Shown here piece by piece: positions 55,642 to 64,000 of a DNA stretch of 64,000 nt (positions are counted from its first letter, which is position 1; every line of letters starts with the position of its first letter). Where the stretch lies: the NCBI GenBank assembly GCA_035546635.1, contig DASZWJ010000028.1, positions 1 through 64,000 on the forward strand, written 5' to 3'. The stretch is from Gammaproteobacteria bacterium (GTDB taxonomy: Bacteria > Pseudomonadota > Gammaproteobacteria > JAURND01). Position numbers and translations under genes: made by a program. The notes beneath the pieces were generated by a model. The model was not told where the DNA came from. It did not search any database and saw nothing but the letters and a program-made list of their open reading frames with translations.

Positions 55642-56541
55642 ATGCGAAGGAGTGTTATTTTTAAAATTTTAATTGTATTTTTCAGCTTTAGTGTTTATGT
55701 GGCGAAGGCTGATAACAATTCACCAGAGGAAGCGGGGGGGCAAGAACAGCCGCCTAGTATAGGTAATTTCGCGTTGCCCACCTCGCAACAGCCCGGGCCT
55801 TTAGTCGGTTTTGGACAAAATATTATTGATCAAAATGAAACGCAAATATTTTTATTAGCCGATGATTTTAGCGGTGTAAATAAGCATGCGGTGGATATAG
55901 CACCCTCTATTTTGTACGGGATTACCAACAATCTTTCGGTGTGGCTAAATATGCCGATAGCAGCAAGCTATAAGACGAATCAAGACTCTTCTTCTGGTTT
56001 AGAGGATGCGGCTTTACAATTTGAATATGCTTTTTACCATCAAGACACACATGCCTTTTCTGAGCAGGCGACTATTGTTTCCAATATGACTTTTCCGACA
56101 GGTTCCAGCACCAAAGAGCCTAATACGGGTTTTGGCTCGCCGAGCTTTTTTTTAGGCTTTACCTTAAATCGTATGTATGTAGATTGGTTTGTTTTCACTT
56201 CGCATGGGGCAGTCTTGACCACATCAAATGATAATACTAAATTTGGCAATCAGTTTTTATATCAAGCAGGGTTTGGAAGAAATATTTTAGATATCGATTC
56301 TAAATGGATTTTAGCCTGGATGGTTGAGGCAGATGGTCAATATACGCAAAAGAATAAAATAAGTGGGGTAACTGATCCTAATTCGGGGGGAAATATCGTC
56401 TACGTTACTCCCTCATTATGGGTTTCCTCAAAAAGATTGATTGTGCAGCCTGGGGTTGGTTTTCCTGTGGCGCAGCATTTATATGGAAATCAAAAAAGAA
56501 ATAATTATTTGCTGTTGCTAAGTTTGGGTTGGCGTTTGTAG
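55642..56541 (+). CDS. Outer-membrane beta-barrel, Phenol_MetA_deg-like
   Basis: 299 aa from ATG 55642, with AAGGAG upstream. A signal peptide (ILIVFFSFSVYVAKA) precedes alternating amphipathic strands: APSILYGITNNLSVWLNMPI, ALQFEYAFY, GFGSPSFFLGFTLNRMYVDW, YVTPSLWVSSKRLIVQPGVG, and the terminal LLLLSLGWRL. The pattern fits the MetA-pathway-of-phenol-degradation/transporter-like barrel family. No catabolic genes are next to it. Confidence 0.78.
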   Translation: MRRSVIFKILIVFFSFSVYVAKADNNSPEEAGGQEQPPSIGNFALPTSQQPGPLVGFGQNIIDQNETQIFLLADDFSGVNKHAVDIAPSILYGITNNLSVWLNMPIAASYKTNQDSSSGLEDAALQFEYAFYHQDTHAFSEQATIVSNMTFPTGSSTKEPNTGFGSPSFFLGFTLNRMYVDWFVFTSHGAVLTTSNDNTKFGNQFLYQAGFGRNILDIDSKWILAWMVEADGQYTQKNKISGVTDPNSGGNIVYVTPSLWVSSKRLIVQPGVGFPVAQHLYGNQKRNNYLLLLSLGWRL

Positions 56542-56572
56542 CTTAAAATTGAAAGGCCCCCAAGAGATCATC

Positions 56573-56779
56573 TTAACAAATTGATTTCATGCAAAAATCT
56601 AGTATTGATTCATGATAATTATTAAAAATTAGCAATTCTAAATCTAGTGCATTTTGGGAATTAAAATGAAAGATAAATTTGTCCGAAAATTCTTTAACTG
56701 CTGGGAAATGGTTTTTTTCTAGGAAAAAAAGAATGTGTTGTTGTACAGGCTGGGGCAAATCGACTGTTATCATGTTCAT
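56573..56779 (-). CDS. Short hypothetical protein, possible F-box-like remnant
   Basis: 68 aa. DLPQPVQQHILFFLEKNHFPAV (two halves about residues 7-28) has the LP..V...IL.FL pattern of an F-box start. GAGAG is close upstream of the ATG. It may be a truncated relative of the divergent gene at 56990, or chance. Confidence 0.3.
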   Translation of the reverse strand: MNMITVDLPQPVQQHILFFLEKNHFPAVKEFSDKFIFHFNSQNALDLELLIFNNYHESILDFCMKSIC

Positions 56780-56989
56780 AGCTCTCGAGACGTTGATTTA
56801 AGTATTTTCAGAATTTTTCCATTTTTTGCTTGGTATTTTGCTTTTGAGTCATTAGAACATATACTTCATAAGGAAAATGTAGTCCAAAAGCGGTATGTAT
56901 AGAAAACGCACAATACAGGGGGCTCTAAGATAATATTAATAATGCGATGCTAAGATGATATCTTTTACAACTATATGTAGAGGTATCAA

Positions 56990-57724
56990 ATGAGTACTGA
57001 AGGGCGAGAAGGCTATATAGGCATAGAAATACATGATTTAGATACGGTGGATGAGAAAAAAAATAGTAAGAATTTTCAAGATTTACCTGCAGATTCACTA
57101 AAGGTTATGGCTACTTTTTTTGCGCCTGCTGACCTCCACAAAATCACACAAGTATCTAAGCAAGTTAAAGACGATATATATAAAAGCCAGGCATATAATA
57201 TTAAAGAAGCTGAAGCGTGTTTAAAAACCCTCATTCGTACAATAGAGGATTGTAGTAAGGGTTTTTTTGATAAAAACGCGGCACGAACACTTTCAAATCT
57301 ATGGGAAAAAGTCTCAATTTTAACCTCAAGTTCAGCTTTATTCTCAAACGATACAAAAGATAATTTATTGAAACTACTAAAAGCCATAGACGACTGCAGG
57401 GCGCGACAGAACATAATTCTGAGTCAAATGCAAATTATACCAGCAGCGTTGTGTTCTGTGGGCACTTTGGCCATGGGCGCACTTTGTGGCTATGGTGCTT
57501 ATGTGACTGATACAAGCCCCAATCCTTATATCACCGAATCTCCAGCCTCAATTTTTCTGGGCATAGCTAGTGGTATTACAGGCTTAATTGGGCTTGGTAC
57601 AGCCCATAGTGTTGGTAAGTATTTAAAGAATCAATGCGCTGCTTCAAATACTAGAGATTTATTTGAAGAGATAGACAATGCCATTAAATCCGGACCCTCT
57701 GATGACAAAGTATTAGGGGTCTAA
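56990..57724 (+). CDS. F-box-like protein with two membrane helices
   Basis: 244 aa. Residues 31-63 (DLPADSLKVMATFFAPADLH, then KITQVSKQVKDDI) match the F-box core: Leu-Pro at the start, a hydrophobic FF, then DL..I..VSK. Two hydrophobic segments lie at about 149-172 and 185-208, separated by a short loop. Bacterial F-box proteins, known in Legionella, recruit host SCF ubiquitin ligase through Skp1. AGAGGT precedes ATG 56990. The domain call rests on pattern only. Confidence 0.6.
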   Translation: MSTEGREGYIGIEIHDLDTVDEKKNSKNFQDLPADSLKVMATFFAPADLHKITQVSKQVKDDIYKSQAYNIKEAEACLKTLIRTIEDCSKGFFDKNAARTLSNLWEKVSILTSSSALFSNDTKDNLLKLLKAIDDCRARQNIILSQMQIIPAALCSVGTLAMGALCGYGAYVTDTSPNPYITESPASIFLGIASGITGLIGLGTAHSVGKYLKNQCAASNTRDLFEEIDNAIKSGPSDDKVLGV

Positions 57725-58353
57725 GTAACCGGGAAAAAGGGTTGTTGGTTGCATAAAATGGGACATCCATAATCCAGGTACCGACACCCTCTTGGTCGAA
57801 ATTATGAAAATTTCAGCAAGTTATCTTTTAACCCTGTCCGTACTAAGTTTCGCTACAACTCCCTCTAGAAATTGCTCTTATCGTTCAATGCAGCAATTGA
57901 TAAGATTTTAAAATTCTCATTATTAAATTCCGGTTGCATCTATTCACCCCCATTTTCAAAGGGGTGAATAGATGTCTCTGGCTTTAAAATCTAATCCACC
58001 TTGTCTTGAACGAAAATTACTAATTTCTAGAGGTGTGCTTAAGCTTTCCATAAGAAATTTAAGAAAATTTAACACTTTCAGACAAGTTAATAACTATTGA
58101 AATTGGCTTAATTCTCGATAAATTAGCGCTGTTTTTGATGACTTAGTGAATTAATTTTTTGTTAACAATTGTTAGGTATAATGCAATGAGAAACCAGGGT
58201 AAACCAGGCAAGTAGAAAATAGTTGGTTGTCACTGTTTTTGATGTGAAATATTAATTAATTGAGTCTAGGTGCTAAAGGTGCATCTGGACGGGAATAGGT
58301 TTGCTTAAGAAAATTTAGGTATTTTAGATTAATTGAAGGTATAGGTGATTGTA
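57725..58353. other. 629-bp gene-poor stretch
   Basis: It holds a hairpin at 57938-57973, A/T-rich sequence, and a 35-aa open frame at 57804-57911 (MKISASYLLTLSVLSFATTP...) that looks like an isolated signal peptide and may be a remnant of an exported protein. No other gene seen. Confidence 0.5.
57938..57973. repeat. 13-bp perfect hairpin (CACCCC..GGGGTG type)
   Basis: ATCTATTCACCCC (57938-57950) pairs with GGGGTGAATAGAT (57961-57973) around CATTTTCAAA. Related to 14386 and 59768. Confidence 0.7.
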
Positions 58354-59739
58354 ATGGGTATTGAAGCAGCGCAGCAAACGATAGTTGCTATGTCTAATCT
58401 GGGATGGGGGATGATGTCTGATGTTAATAATCTTGACACTATTCGTGATCTAGGTCCCAAAGGTAAAAAAGTTGCTGAAAAGCTATCGGCTGAGAAACCG
58501 CATGAAGATGCATTTAGCGGGTTCTATGACTTGTTTGACCAGCATCAGAGTACAAGAGGTACAGCACTGCTGATGCAGCGTTTGATTACAGCAGAAATGG
58601 CCAAAAAAGACTTCAGTTTTGGCGCAGAGTTGGATTTAGCTGAGTGCTATAAAAATCTGACGGCAGCACTGCAAAAAAATTCTGCGCTGTTGAAAGATTA
58701 TAAAGAATTATGTGCTACGCTGCAGGCCTGCCGAACTGACGAAACCGCAAGAAGTATAGGGCAGGCTGGCAGTTTAGCTAGCAAATTGCTTACCTCTCAG
58801 ACGGCGCCGTTCATTGAGGCAGCCCTCGGTACTACCACCGTTGCGGGTATGAGCGCCGCTGCACTTGCGACAGCGGGTGTGGCTGTGGGTGTGGCTCTGT
58901 TAGCGGGAGGTATTGCGTACAAAATTTCCGATACGGCTGAAAAAAAGGAAAAAACATTGCGTCAGGAGATAAGTCAAACTACTGATGAAATCGGTCGACA
59001 ATCTAATCAGGGTACAGCCGTGGTGCTTGAAGCGATGAGCCATGATGCCGAATACGCAAAATTCGACCAATTTATGCAGGAAGCTATTTCTGCTGCAAAA
59101 AAGAATATAAAGCCATCAGTAGGTATGGATATGTTAACGGATGCGCAACAACTAAGAGGCATTCAGCAACAAGAGTATAAATATAATCTTAAAGAATTAG
59201 AATTCAGTTTACAGCATGCAAAACGCGAAGCAAATTATTTAACTACAAAATTGTTAGCCACTCTAGATTCGGAACCCGTAGAGAAAAAACCCGGTGCTTT
59301 AGAGAAGGTAAAAAATGTATTTAAATCGAAAAAAACCCTGAAAGCTGAAAAAGATCAGGATTCTCAACTGCAGCAAGCGAGAATTAACAGAAATCGCGAA
59401 GCGATAGATAGTCGCATAGCGGCTATCACTGAGAAAGTGCAAGTGTTAGAGAAATTAGTCAATCAGCTGAAAGGAAAAGATACCAGTCAGCGCGCTGAGG
59501 ATACTATCAAATTTCATTCGGGAATGAGCTCTTCAGCTGCTTTATTGCAAAGATTGCAAACACCGTTGGAAAGAGGAGCGCAAAAAGTAACGATGCATGT
59601 GAAAGCAGATCCCTCGCCGGTGGTAAAAGAAATGCCAGTCGTCTTAAAAGAGAAGACAACTAAAACTCGACCAATAATTGCGACGGATTTTATGCAACCT
59701 CCTGTTGCTGAGGAATATTTAAGTTTAAGGCCATGTTAG
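58354..59739 (+). CDS. Orphan protein with hydrophobic hairpin and coiled coil
   Basis: 461 aa from ATG 58354, with AGGTG 6 nt upstream; a GTG at 58345 is an alternative. The N-terminal 150 residues are helical. A hydrophobic Ala/Gly/Val region spans about 152-190 (TTTVAGMSAAALATAGVAVG) and is likely membrane-inserting. Residues about 275-375 are Lys/Glu-rich coiled coil with KNVFKSKKTLKAEKDQ and VQVLEKLVNQLKG. The arrangement recalls membrane-remodelling or secreted effector proteins. No family recognised. Confidence 0.7.
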   Translation: MGIEAAQQTIVAMSNLGWGMMSDVNNLDTIRDLGPKGKKVAEKLSAEKPHEDAFSGFYDLFDQHQSTRGTALLMQRLITAEMAKKDFSFGAELDLAECYKNLTAALQKNSALLKDYKELCATLQACRTDETARSIGQAGSLASKLLTSQTAPFIEAALGTTTVAGMSAAALATAGVAVGVALLAGGIAYKISDTAEKKEKTLRQEISQTTDEIGRQSNQGTAVVLEAMSHDAEYAKFDQFMQEAISAAKKNIKPSVGMDMLTDAQQLRGIQQQEYKYNLKELEFSLQHAKREANYLTTKLLATLDSEPVEKKPGALEKVKNVFKSKKTLKAEKDQDSQLQQARINRNREAIDSRIAAITEKVQVLEKLVNQLKGKDTSQRAEDTIKFHSGMSSSAALLQRLQTPLERGAQKVTMHVKADPSPVVKEMPVVLKEKTTKTRPIIATDFMQPPVAEEYLSLRPC

Positions 59740-59767
59740 GGATTATTGTCTTCCTCCATTTATTCTC

Positions 59768-59788
59768 TCCCCCTTTGAAAAAGGGGGA
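59768..59788. repeat. TCCCCCTTT hairpin
   Basis: TCCCCCTTT (59768-59776) pairs with AAAGGGGGA (59780-59788). A related CCCCTTTTTCAAAGGG lies at about 59884-59899, just before the cupin gene end. Together they fill the gap between the convergent genes and may terminate both. Confidence 0.6.
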
Positions 59789-59911
59789 TTAAGGGGGATT
59801 TAAAAGTTTTGCAACATATTATTGTTTATCTAGTATTTTAAGCTCAAGTAAAAAATCCCCCTCCGGCCTTGCTGTCTTCGATCCCCTTTTTCAAAGGGAA
59901 TGAACAAAGCT

Positions 59912-60334
59912 TTATTTTTTTGTTACGCTTTGCAGGTAACCCGCGCTTTCATTGATCCAATCTTCACGCACTGGGGTGAAGAAATCAATATCAATCGTAT
60001 TATCTTCCAGCGTCAGAAATTCGTGCGGCACATGCGGTGGAAAAATAATAACTTCCCCAGCTTTCACAATAAATTCCTTACCTTGAGAGTAAACTTGCAC
60101 TGAGCCTTGTATAATCCAGGTGACTTGTTCATTTACATGATGGTGCAATGGCACTGTCGCGCCTTTTTGAAATATCCATTTAACCAACATAGATTGGCCC
60201 GAGTAAATATATTGACGGGATATTTTGTCTGAAAGTTTTTCGACTGGCATGCCGTCAAAATTATAAAAAGTCGGCTGCGCCTGGTAATGCGCAAAAATAT
60301 GAGGAATAATACCTTTGGTACTGGAATCAGTCAT
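59912..60334 (-). CDS. Cupin-domain protein
   Basis: 140 aa from ATG 60334 (MTDSST), with GGAG 7 nt upstream; an earlier ATG at 60346 has none. Cupin motif 1 is PLHHHVNEQVTWIIQG and motif 2 is GEVIIFPPHVPHEF, giving three His and one Glu for a metal ion. Substrate unknown. Divergent from an HxlR regulator, which probably controls it. Confidence 0.88.
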   Translation of the reverse strand: MTDSSTKGIIPHIFAHYQAQPTFYNFDGMPVEKLSDKISRQYIYSGQSMLVKWIFQKGATVPLHHHVNEQVTWIIQGSVQVYSQGKEFIVKAGEVIIFPPHVPHEFLTLEDNTIDIDFFTPVREDWINESAGYLQSVTKK

Positions 60335-60439
60335 AAAATTCTCCAATAAATGGTTAACTGCTAAAATATAAATATCTAAACATTTAATTATATTCTATCA
60401 TTGACATTATTCTAATATAAGTACACACAATTTTGTGAT

Positions 60440-60461
60440 ATAGTATTAAAAATTATACTAT
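60440..60461. promoter_or_regulatory. Operator-like inverted repeat ahead of hxlR-type gene
   Basis: ATAGTAT (60440-60446) and ATACTAT (60455-60461) flank an 8-bp spacer between the divergent cupin and HxlR genes. TATAGT at 60439 could be a -10 box inside it, with TTGACA at 60401 too far away to pair well. Confidence 0.5.
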
Positions 60462-60467
60462 GGGGCG

Positions 60468-60815
60468 ATGGGTATGAAGACTAAAAAAAGCAGACGCAAG
60501 GGTGATTGTCATTATGGATGTTCTGTGGAAGCGGCTTTGGATGTCATCGGCAATAAATGGAAAGGTGTAATTTTATTTCATTTGTTAGATGGCACTAAAC
60601 GTTTTAATGAATTAAGGCGTTTAATACCGAGTGTGACACAGCGCATGTTAACTTTGCAACTTCGTGAGCTTGAAGAAGATGGAATTATTATCCGCAAAGT
60701 ATATCCAGTTGTGCCACCAAAAGTAGAATATTCGCTATCACCCTTAGCTGAGGATTTAAAACCGATTATTCTCGCATTAAGGGAGTGGGGTTCTCGCATA
60801 ATGAAAAAAGTGTAA
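60468..60815 (+). CDS. HxlR-family transcriptional regulator
   Basis: A 115-aa winged helix. CSVEAALDVIGNKWKGVILF, LLDGTKRFNELRRLIP, SVTQRMLTLQLRELEEDGII and VPPKVEYSLSPLAEDLKPII follow the family pattern closely. CHYGC near the N-terminus holds the Cys that some members use as a redox sensor. The start may be ATG 60468 or 60474; both have weak SDs. Likely controls the divergent cupin gene. Confidence 0.92.
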   Translation: MGMKTKKSRRKGDCHYGCSVEAALDVIGNKWKGVILFHLLDGTKRFNELRRLIPSVTQRMLTLQLRELEEDGIIIRKVYPVVPPKVEYSLSPLAEDLKPIILALREWGSRIMKKV

Positions 60816-60830
60816 TGGGAGTTTTTCAAT

Positions 60831-63791
60831 ATGAGTCAAGAACCACAGCAGCTCCCCAAAGCCACAAAATTTAGTCTAGTTTCAACGCTTAACTATTATT
60901 TCATCAGTCCATTAATACGTTTGCTATATGCGCCGATTGGTTATGCCAGTAGTTTTCTCCAAAGACCATTACCTGATAAAACTCATTCACACATGCCGCG
61001 TGAATTGCGCGATAGACAAACGGCATTAGATTATTACCAAAAATCTCAAACCTTATTTCGGGGTGCAATACACTTTAAGTCCTCTAGCATTCCAATGACT
61101 TTAGAATATTTATTTTCTAGCTTATTTTATATAAATAAATATATTAAGTTACTTGATAAAAATTCTGATACTCAGCAGAGAAATGAGGCTTATGTTGACA
61201 AAGCGTCAATTTATTTATCTTTATCTGCTGTTTTCAGATCATTGGGTAGCAAATGTACTAAAAGTGCTCCAGAAGAAGCATTGACTTATTATGAAAAATC
61301 TTGTGAGTACGCGCAGATAGCTAAGGGTCAGTTAAAGAGAATACCCAGTAAAAATAAAATTGCAGCAAAAATTTTAGGACAAATTGATTTTGTCACTGCC
61401 GACAATCATCGATACATAGTTGATATTATTTATCATACAAAGATGAAAGATGTAGAGAGCATATGGCGAGCATTATATCATTTGCAGCAAGAACAGTCGT
61501 TTTACCCTAAATTAACGTCTGAATTCCTCGATGGTGAAAAAGAATTGCTGGGCAGCATATTAGAACCTAGTACAATAAAAGACACTGATAAAAAATCTTC
61601 TGGGGAGCGTAGTTCTGCAGAAACTGTTGGTTCTGCGTCAACACCCATTTCAATTAATCGACTCTCTGTTGAAGCGGCTATTTTAACCAATAAAAATCAT
61701 CAAGCGGGTATACATCTACATCTTGCAAGTTTAGCTAAAGATAAAAAAGATTGGGAAAGTTGTACTAAGCATATATTCGCATTAATTCAATGTTTGCCTG
61801 CAGAAGAAGAATTTCATGAATGTAAAAACAAAGCGAAAATAATGGGTGATACGGAATTGGTTCAAATGCTCGATGGACAATTGCGTGATCGTGAAACTGC
61901 TGAGTTAGCTTTAGTATTTATTTTAGAGTTGCCGCCTTTATTGCTGGCCTGTGCGCAAAATAATTTACCCTTGGTTCAAAGCTGTTTAGAAAAAGATATT
62001 GCTCTTGCGCCTGAAGGTTTAAGGTGGGCCTGCATGATGAATCGAACAGAGGTTATTCGCTATTTTATTAATAATTATCCAGCTATTGTTACTAATGAAA
62101 AAAATCCGCTTTATCGCCAAATAATTGCCCCTAACCTCGTTGAGCTGCAAGATAAAAAAGCTCAGACGCCTTCAGCAAAAGAGGGTGCCAAGAAAACAGA
62201 ATCTGAAGAATCTTCTTCATCTGTAACAAAGGATACTCTGGCAAACATTCATGAGAGGTTTGCAACCATTAAAGAGACAATTGAAGGTCGTAAAATAACC
62301 GCAAAAAATCCAAAGCTTAATGCTAAATTACGTGAAGAAAATCGTCTCAAGGTGAAATTTGAAAACCTGCGCAAAAAGCCAGCAACAAATAAACAGGAAG
62401 AATTACAACCGGTATTAAAACAATTAATAAGAGCACATAAAAAGGTTGAAGTTTTTTTAAAATTGCAAACGCCTACATTGCCGGAGAAACAACCAGCTTT
62501 GGCTGAGCAGGTATCCTCCCCAAGTCCCAGTGAGGAGAAGCCGGATATCAAAAAAATTGTGCATGTTCTAAAAACTGCTTCTTCTTCCGCAATCATTGAC
62601 TCTATTATGGCGGATTGCAAACCCAAACAGTCTGTAACCTCTAATAAAACTAAGCTTGAGGACGCTAGTGTTGATAGGGAGACAAAATATAAATTTACTG
62701 AATTAACCGATAATATTCCACCATTGCCACGTGCTGAACGTACCTTGGGAAGTTTCTTAGATATTCAGTATCAAAGTGAATTTTTACAGAAAAAAATACA
62801 ATTAATCGAAGAATACGCAGAAATGGATTTTGCTCCGGTGATTGAAACGCAGCAGCAAGATAAAAATATCCAAACGCTGCTGCAGCTTTTGCAAATTTAT
62901 GCTTTAGTGTTTGAAATGCAACAATATATGGAAACGTTAAAATCTATGCCTTCAGTGCAAAAAGATATAGGTTCTGTCAATTTTATAAGGAACGCTTTGA
63001 CGCATGCTTACTGGTTAGTGGAAGCATCAACAAAGGAACCTGGTGCAATTTCCAAATTGCACCAGGAATTGGTGGTTGCTAGCAAAGTTATGACTGTTTG
63101 CCATCGGGATAAAAATTATCAAAAATTATATAAAGATGAATTTTTTAGTAGAATGTTGGCATATGGTGAAGTCAGGTTGCCTCAAGAAAAAGAATTGGAT
63201 GGTAGTCAAATTCAAGCTAACACCCGTTTGATGGAAAAGTTATCCAGCGATTTTTTAAAACAAGCGACTACTTATAACTGTAATAAATTATTAGTCAGTA
63301 CCGCAAATATCATCAAAACATTGACTAAAATGTATGGGGATAGAAACAGTTATTTAGTGGTTGGTTATTCACCTGAAATACGGCATCCTAAACCGCCTTG
63401 GCATGGGACGACTCCTAAAAAAACTCCTCCGCTCGCGCCTATTCTGCATAACCAAGGTTTTCGTTTATCATCAGATTCGGAAATTGTGAGTCAACGTTAT
63501 ATCGAGGATGCTATAGAAAAATATATCAATGGTATCACTCGAAAGCTGTCTATAGAAGTGCTGGTTCAACAGCATCCTGCTGAATTTAATAAGTATGGTA
63601 CGAAGTTTATACAGAATCATTCTGTAGTAGGTGAATTTAAAGATAAGCAACAAGAGCGGGTCACTTGGATAGTTGAGCAATTACGTATCGCACAAAGTTT
63701 AGAACCCGATGATGATGAGGATGCGTCGACACAACCACCTAATGCCAGAAATGTTAGCTCATCTTCACCCTTTGAAATGGGTTCTAGTTAA
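60831..63791 (+). CDS. Orphan 986-aa protein with TPR-like and ankyrin-like parts
   Basis: The N-terminal region has TPR-like helices: ALDYYQKSQTLFRGAIHFK near 64 and ALTYYEKSCEYAQIAKGQ near 150. At about 365-430 an ankyrin-like pair is seen (PPLLLACAQNNLPLVQSCLE, LRWACMMNRTEVIRYFI). A basic coiled-coil section (about 470-560) and a Pro/Ser-rich linker follow, then a helical C-terminal half ending in a Ser-rich tail. No signal peptide. 15 bp from the HxlR gene. Its TAA stop is directly followed by TCGCTGGCGCGAAA. No family recognised; effector-like. Confidence 0.75.
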   Translation: MSQEPQQLPKATKFSLVSTLNYYFISPLIRLLYAPIGYASSFLQRPLPDKTHSHMPRELRDRQTALDYYQKSQTLFRGAIHFKSSSIPMTLEYLFSSLFYINKYIKLLDKNSDTQQRNEAYVDKASIYLSLSAVFRSLGSKCTKSAPEEALTYYEKSCEYAQIAKGQLKRIPSKNKIAAKILGQIDFVTADNHRYIVDIIYHTKMKDVESIWRALYHLQQEQSFYPKLTSEFLDGEKELLGSILEPSTIKDTDKKSSGERSSAETVGSASTPISINRLSVEAAILTNKNHQAGIHLHLASLAKDKKDWESCTKHIFALIQCLPAEEEFHECKNKAKIMGDTELVQMLDGQLRDRETAELALVFILELPPLLLACAQNNLPLVQSCLEKDIALAPEGLRWACMMNRTEVIRYFINNYPAIVTNEKNPLYRQIIAPNLVELQDKKAQTPSAKEGAKKTESEESSSSVTKDTLANIHERFATIKETIEGRKITAKNPKLNAKLREENRLKVKFENLRKKPATNKQEELQPVLKQLIRAHKKVEVFLKLQTPTLPEKQPALAEQVSSPSPSEEKPDIKKIVHVLKTASSSAIIDSIMADCKPKQSVTSNKTKLEDASVDRETKYKFTELTDNIPPLPRAERTLGSFLDIQYQSEFLQKKIQLIEEYAEMDFAPVIETQQQDKNIQTLLQLLQIYALVFEMQQYMETLKSMPSVQKDIGSVNFIRNALTHAYWLVEASTKEPGAISKLHQELVVASKVMTVCHRDKNYQKLYKDEFFSRMLAYGEVRLPQEKELDGSQIQANTRLMEKLSSDFLKQATTYNCNKLLVSTANIIKTLTKMYGDRNSYLVVGYSPEIRHPKPPWHGTTPKKTPPLAPILHNQGFRLSSDSEIVSQRYIEDAIEKYINGITRKLSIEVLVQQHPAEFNKYGTKFIQNHSVVGEFKDKQQERVTWIVEQLRIAQSLEPDDDEDASTQPPNARNVSSSSPFEMGSS

Positions 63792-63810
63792 TCGCTGGCG
63801 CGAAATTCAA
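63792..63810. repeat. Solo copy of the TCGCTGGCGCGAAA end motif
   Basis: TCGCTGGCGCGAAATTCAA is the exact reverse complement of 53069-53087, the right end of the proB-proA element. No partner arm is seen nearby. It begins right after a TAA stop, as at proB. Confidence 0.8.
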
Positions 63811-63822
63811 GGAACAATCAAA

Positions 63823-64000
63823 ATGAATATCGTAGTAATCGATGGCTATGTGCTAAACCCAGGTGATTTGTCCTGGGGTGAGCTTGAGAAATTAGGAGCT
63901 TGTCAACTCTATGATCGCACCGCTGAAGATCAAGTTATTCAGCGCGTACGGGATGCAGAGGTTGTTATCACCAATAAAGTGACATTTAATCAGCAAAGGA
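63823..64000 (+). CDS. D-2-hydroxyacid dehydrogenase, N-terminal part (cut by window end)
   Basis: 59 complete codons are visible: MNIVVIDGYVLNPGDLSWGE, then LEKLGACQLYDRTAEDQV, then VVITNKVTFNQQ. The opening is typical of glycerate/lactate-type NAD-dependent 2-hydroxyacid dehydrogenases. AAGGAAC lies upstream of ATG 63823. The NAD-binding and catalytic parts are outside the window. Confidence 0.85.
   Translation, partial: MNIVVIDGYVLNPGDLSWGELEKLGACQLYDRTAEDQVIQRVRDAEVVITNKVTFNQQR

Noticed and set aside
1..64000. CRISPR array
   Set aside because: No set of regularly spaced direct repeats; all repeats found are isolated palindromes.

Overview
The window is a stretch of a gammaproteobacterial chromosome of roughly 40% G+C. 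Two things point to Legionellales (Legionella, Coxiella, Aquicella or Berkiella-like). One is the conserved order yhbY / rlmE-ftsH-folP-glmM / tpiA-secG-tRNA-Leu-nuoA-N. The other is the number of long orphan proteins of the host-interaction type: ankyrin, F-box-like, coiled-coil and TPR-like proteins. The genus cannot be fixed from the sequence alone.

Layout. 0-1 kb: a Phd/YefM-ParE type toxin-antitoxin pair with a clean promoter and operator. 1-9.5 kb: housekeeping genes (terC-like, yhbY, rlmE, ftsH, folP, glmM, tpiA, secG, tRNA-Leu(GAG)), interrupted by an ankyrin-repeat gene between glmM and tpiA. 9.7-24.6 kb: a complete 14-gene NADH dehydrogenase I operon, nuoA to nuoN, carrying palindromic hairpins at the F/G, G/H and L/M junctions. 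24.6-35.7 kb: a Kef-type antiporter, a 655-aa ankyrin protein, a GlpF-like channel, an FMN reductase, a 985-aa orphan and MltA. 35.8-40 kb: four small Tyr-rich lipoproteins whose upstream regions share a CTATACTT-like box at a constant distance. They surround an exported ATP-dependent DNA ligase, an S24-type repressor and a ferritin-like protein. 40-48.9 kb: two LysR regulators, an L,D-transpeptidase, bioY with an overlapping DUF1284 gene, an isochorismatase-like and carboxymuconolactone-decarboxylase-like pair, an acetolactate-synthase-like TPP enzyme and a VOC protein. 49-54.4 kb: zwf, an EamA transporter, and proB and proA separated by a palindromic element. 54.4-63.8 kb: an accessory tract with SRPBCC, outer-membrane, F-box-like, coiled-coil, cupin/HxlR and 986-aa TPR/ankyrin-like proteins. 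The start of a 2-hydroxyacid dehydrogenase is cut by the window end.

Repeats are a strong theme. There are two copies of a 120-bp self-complementary element near 0.2 and 2.9 kb. ATTCCCGCG..GGCGGGAAT hairpins occur at five places, including a perfect 40-bp inverted repeat between nuoL and nuoM. A GCGAGGAGCATAGCGACGAAGCAA inverted repeat lies at 33.6 kb (given here only as a family description; see the entry for its positions). A TCGCTGGCGCGAAA end motif abuts stop codons at two loci. No CRISPR array, rRNA, transposase gene or phage module was seen.
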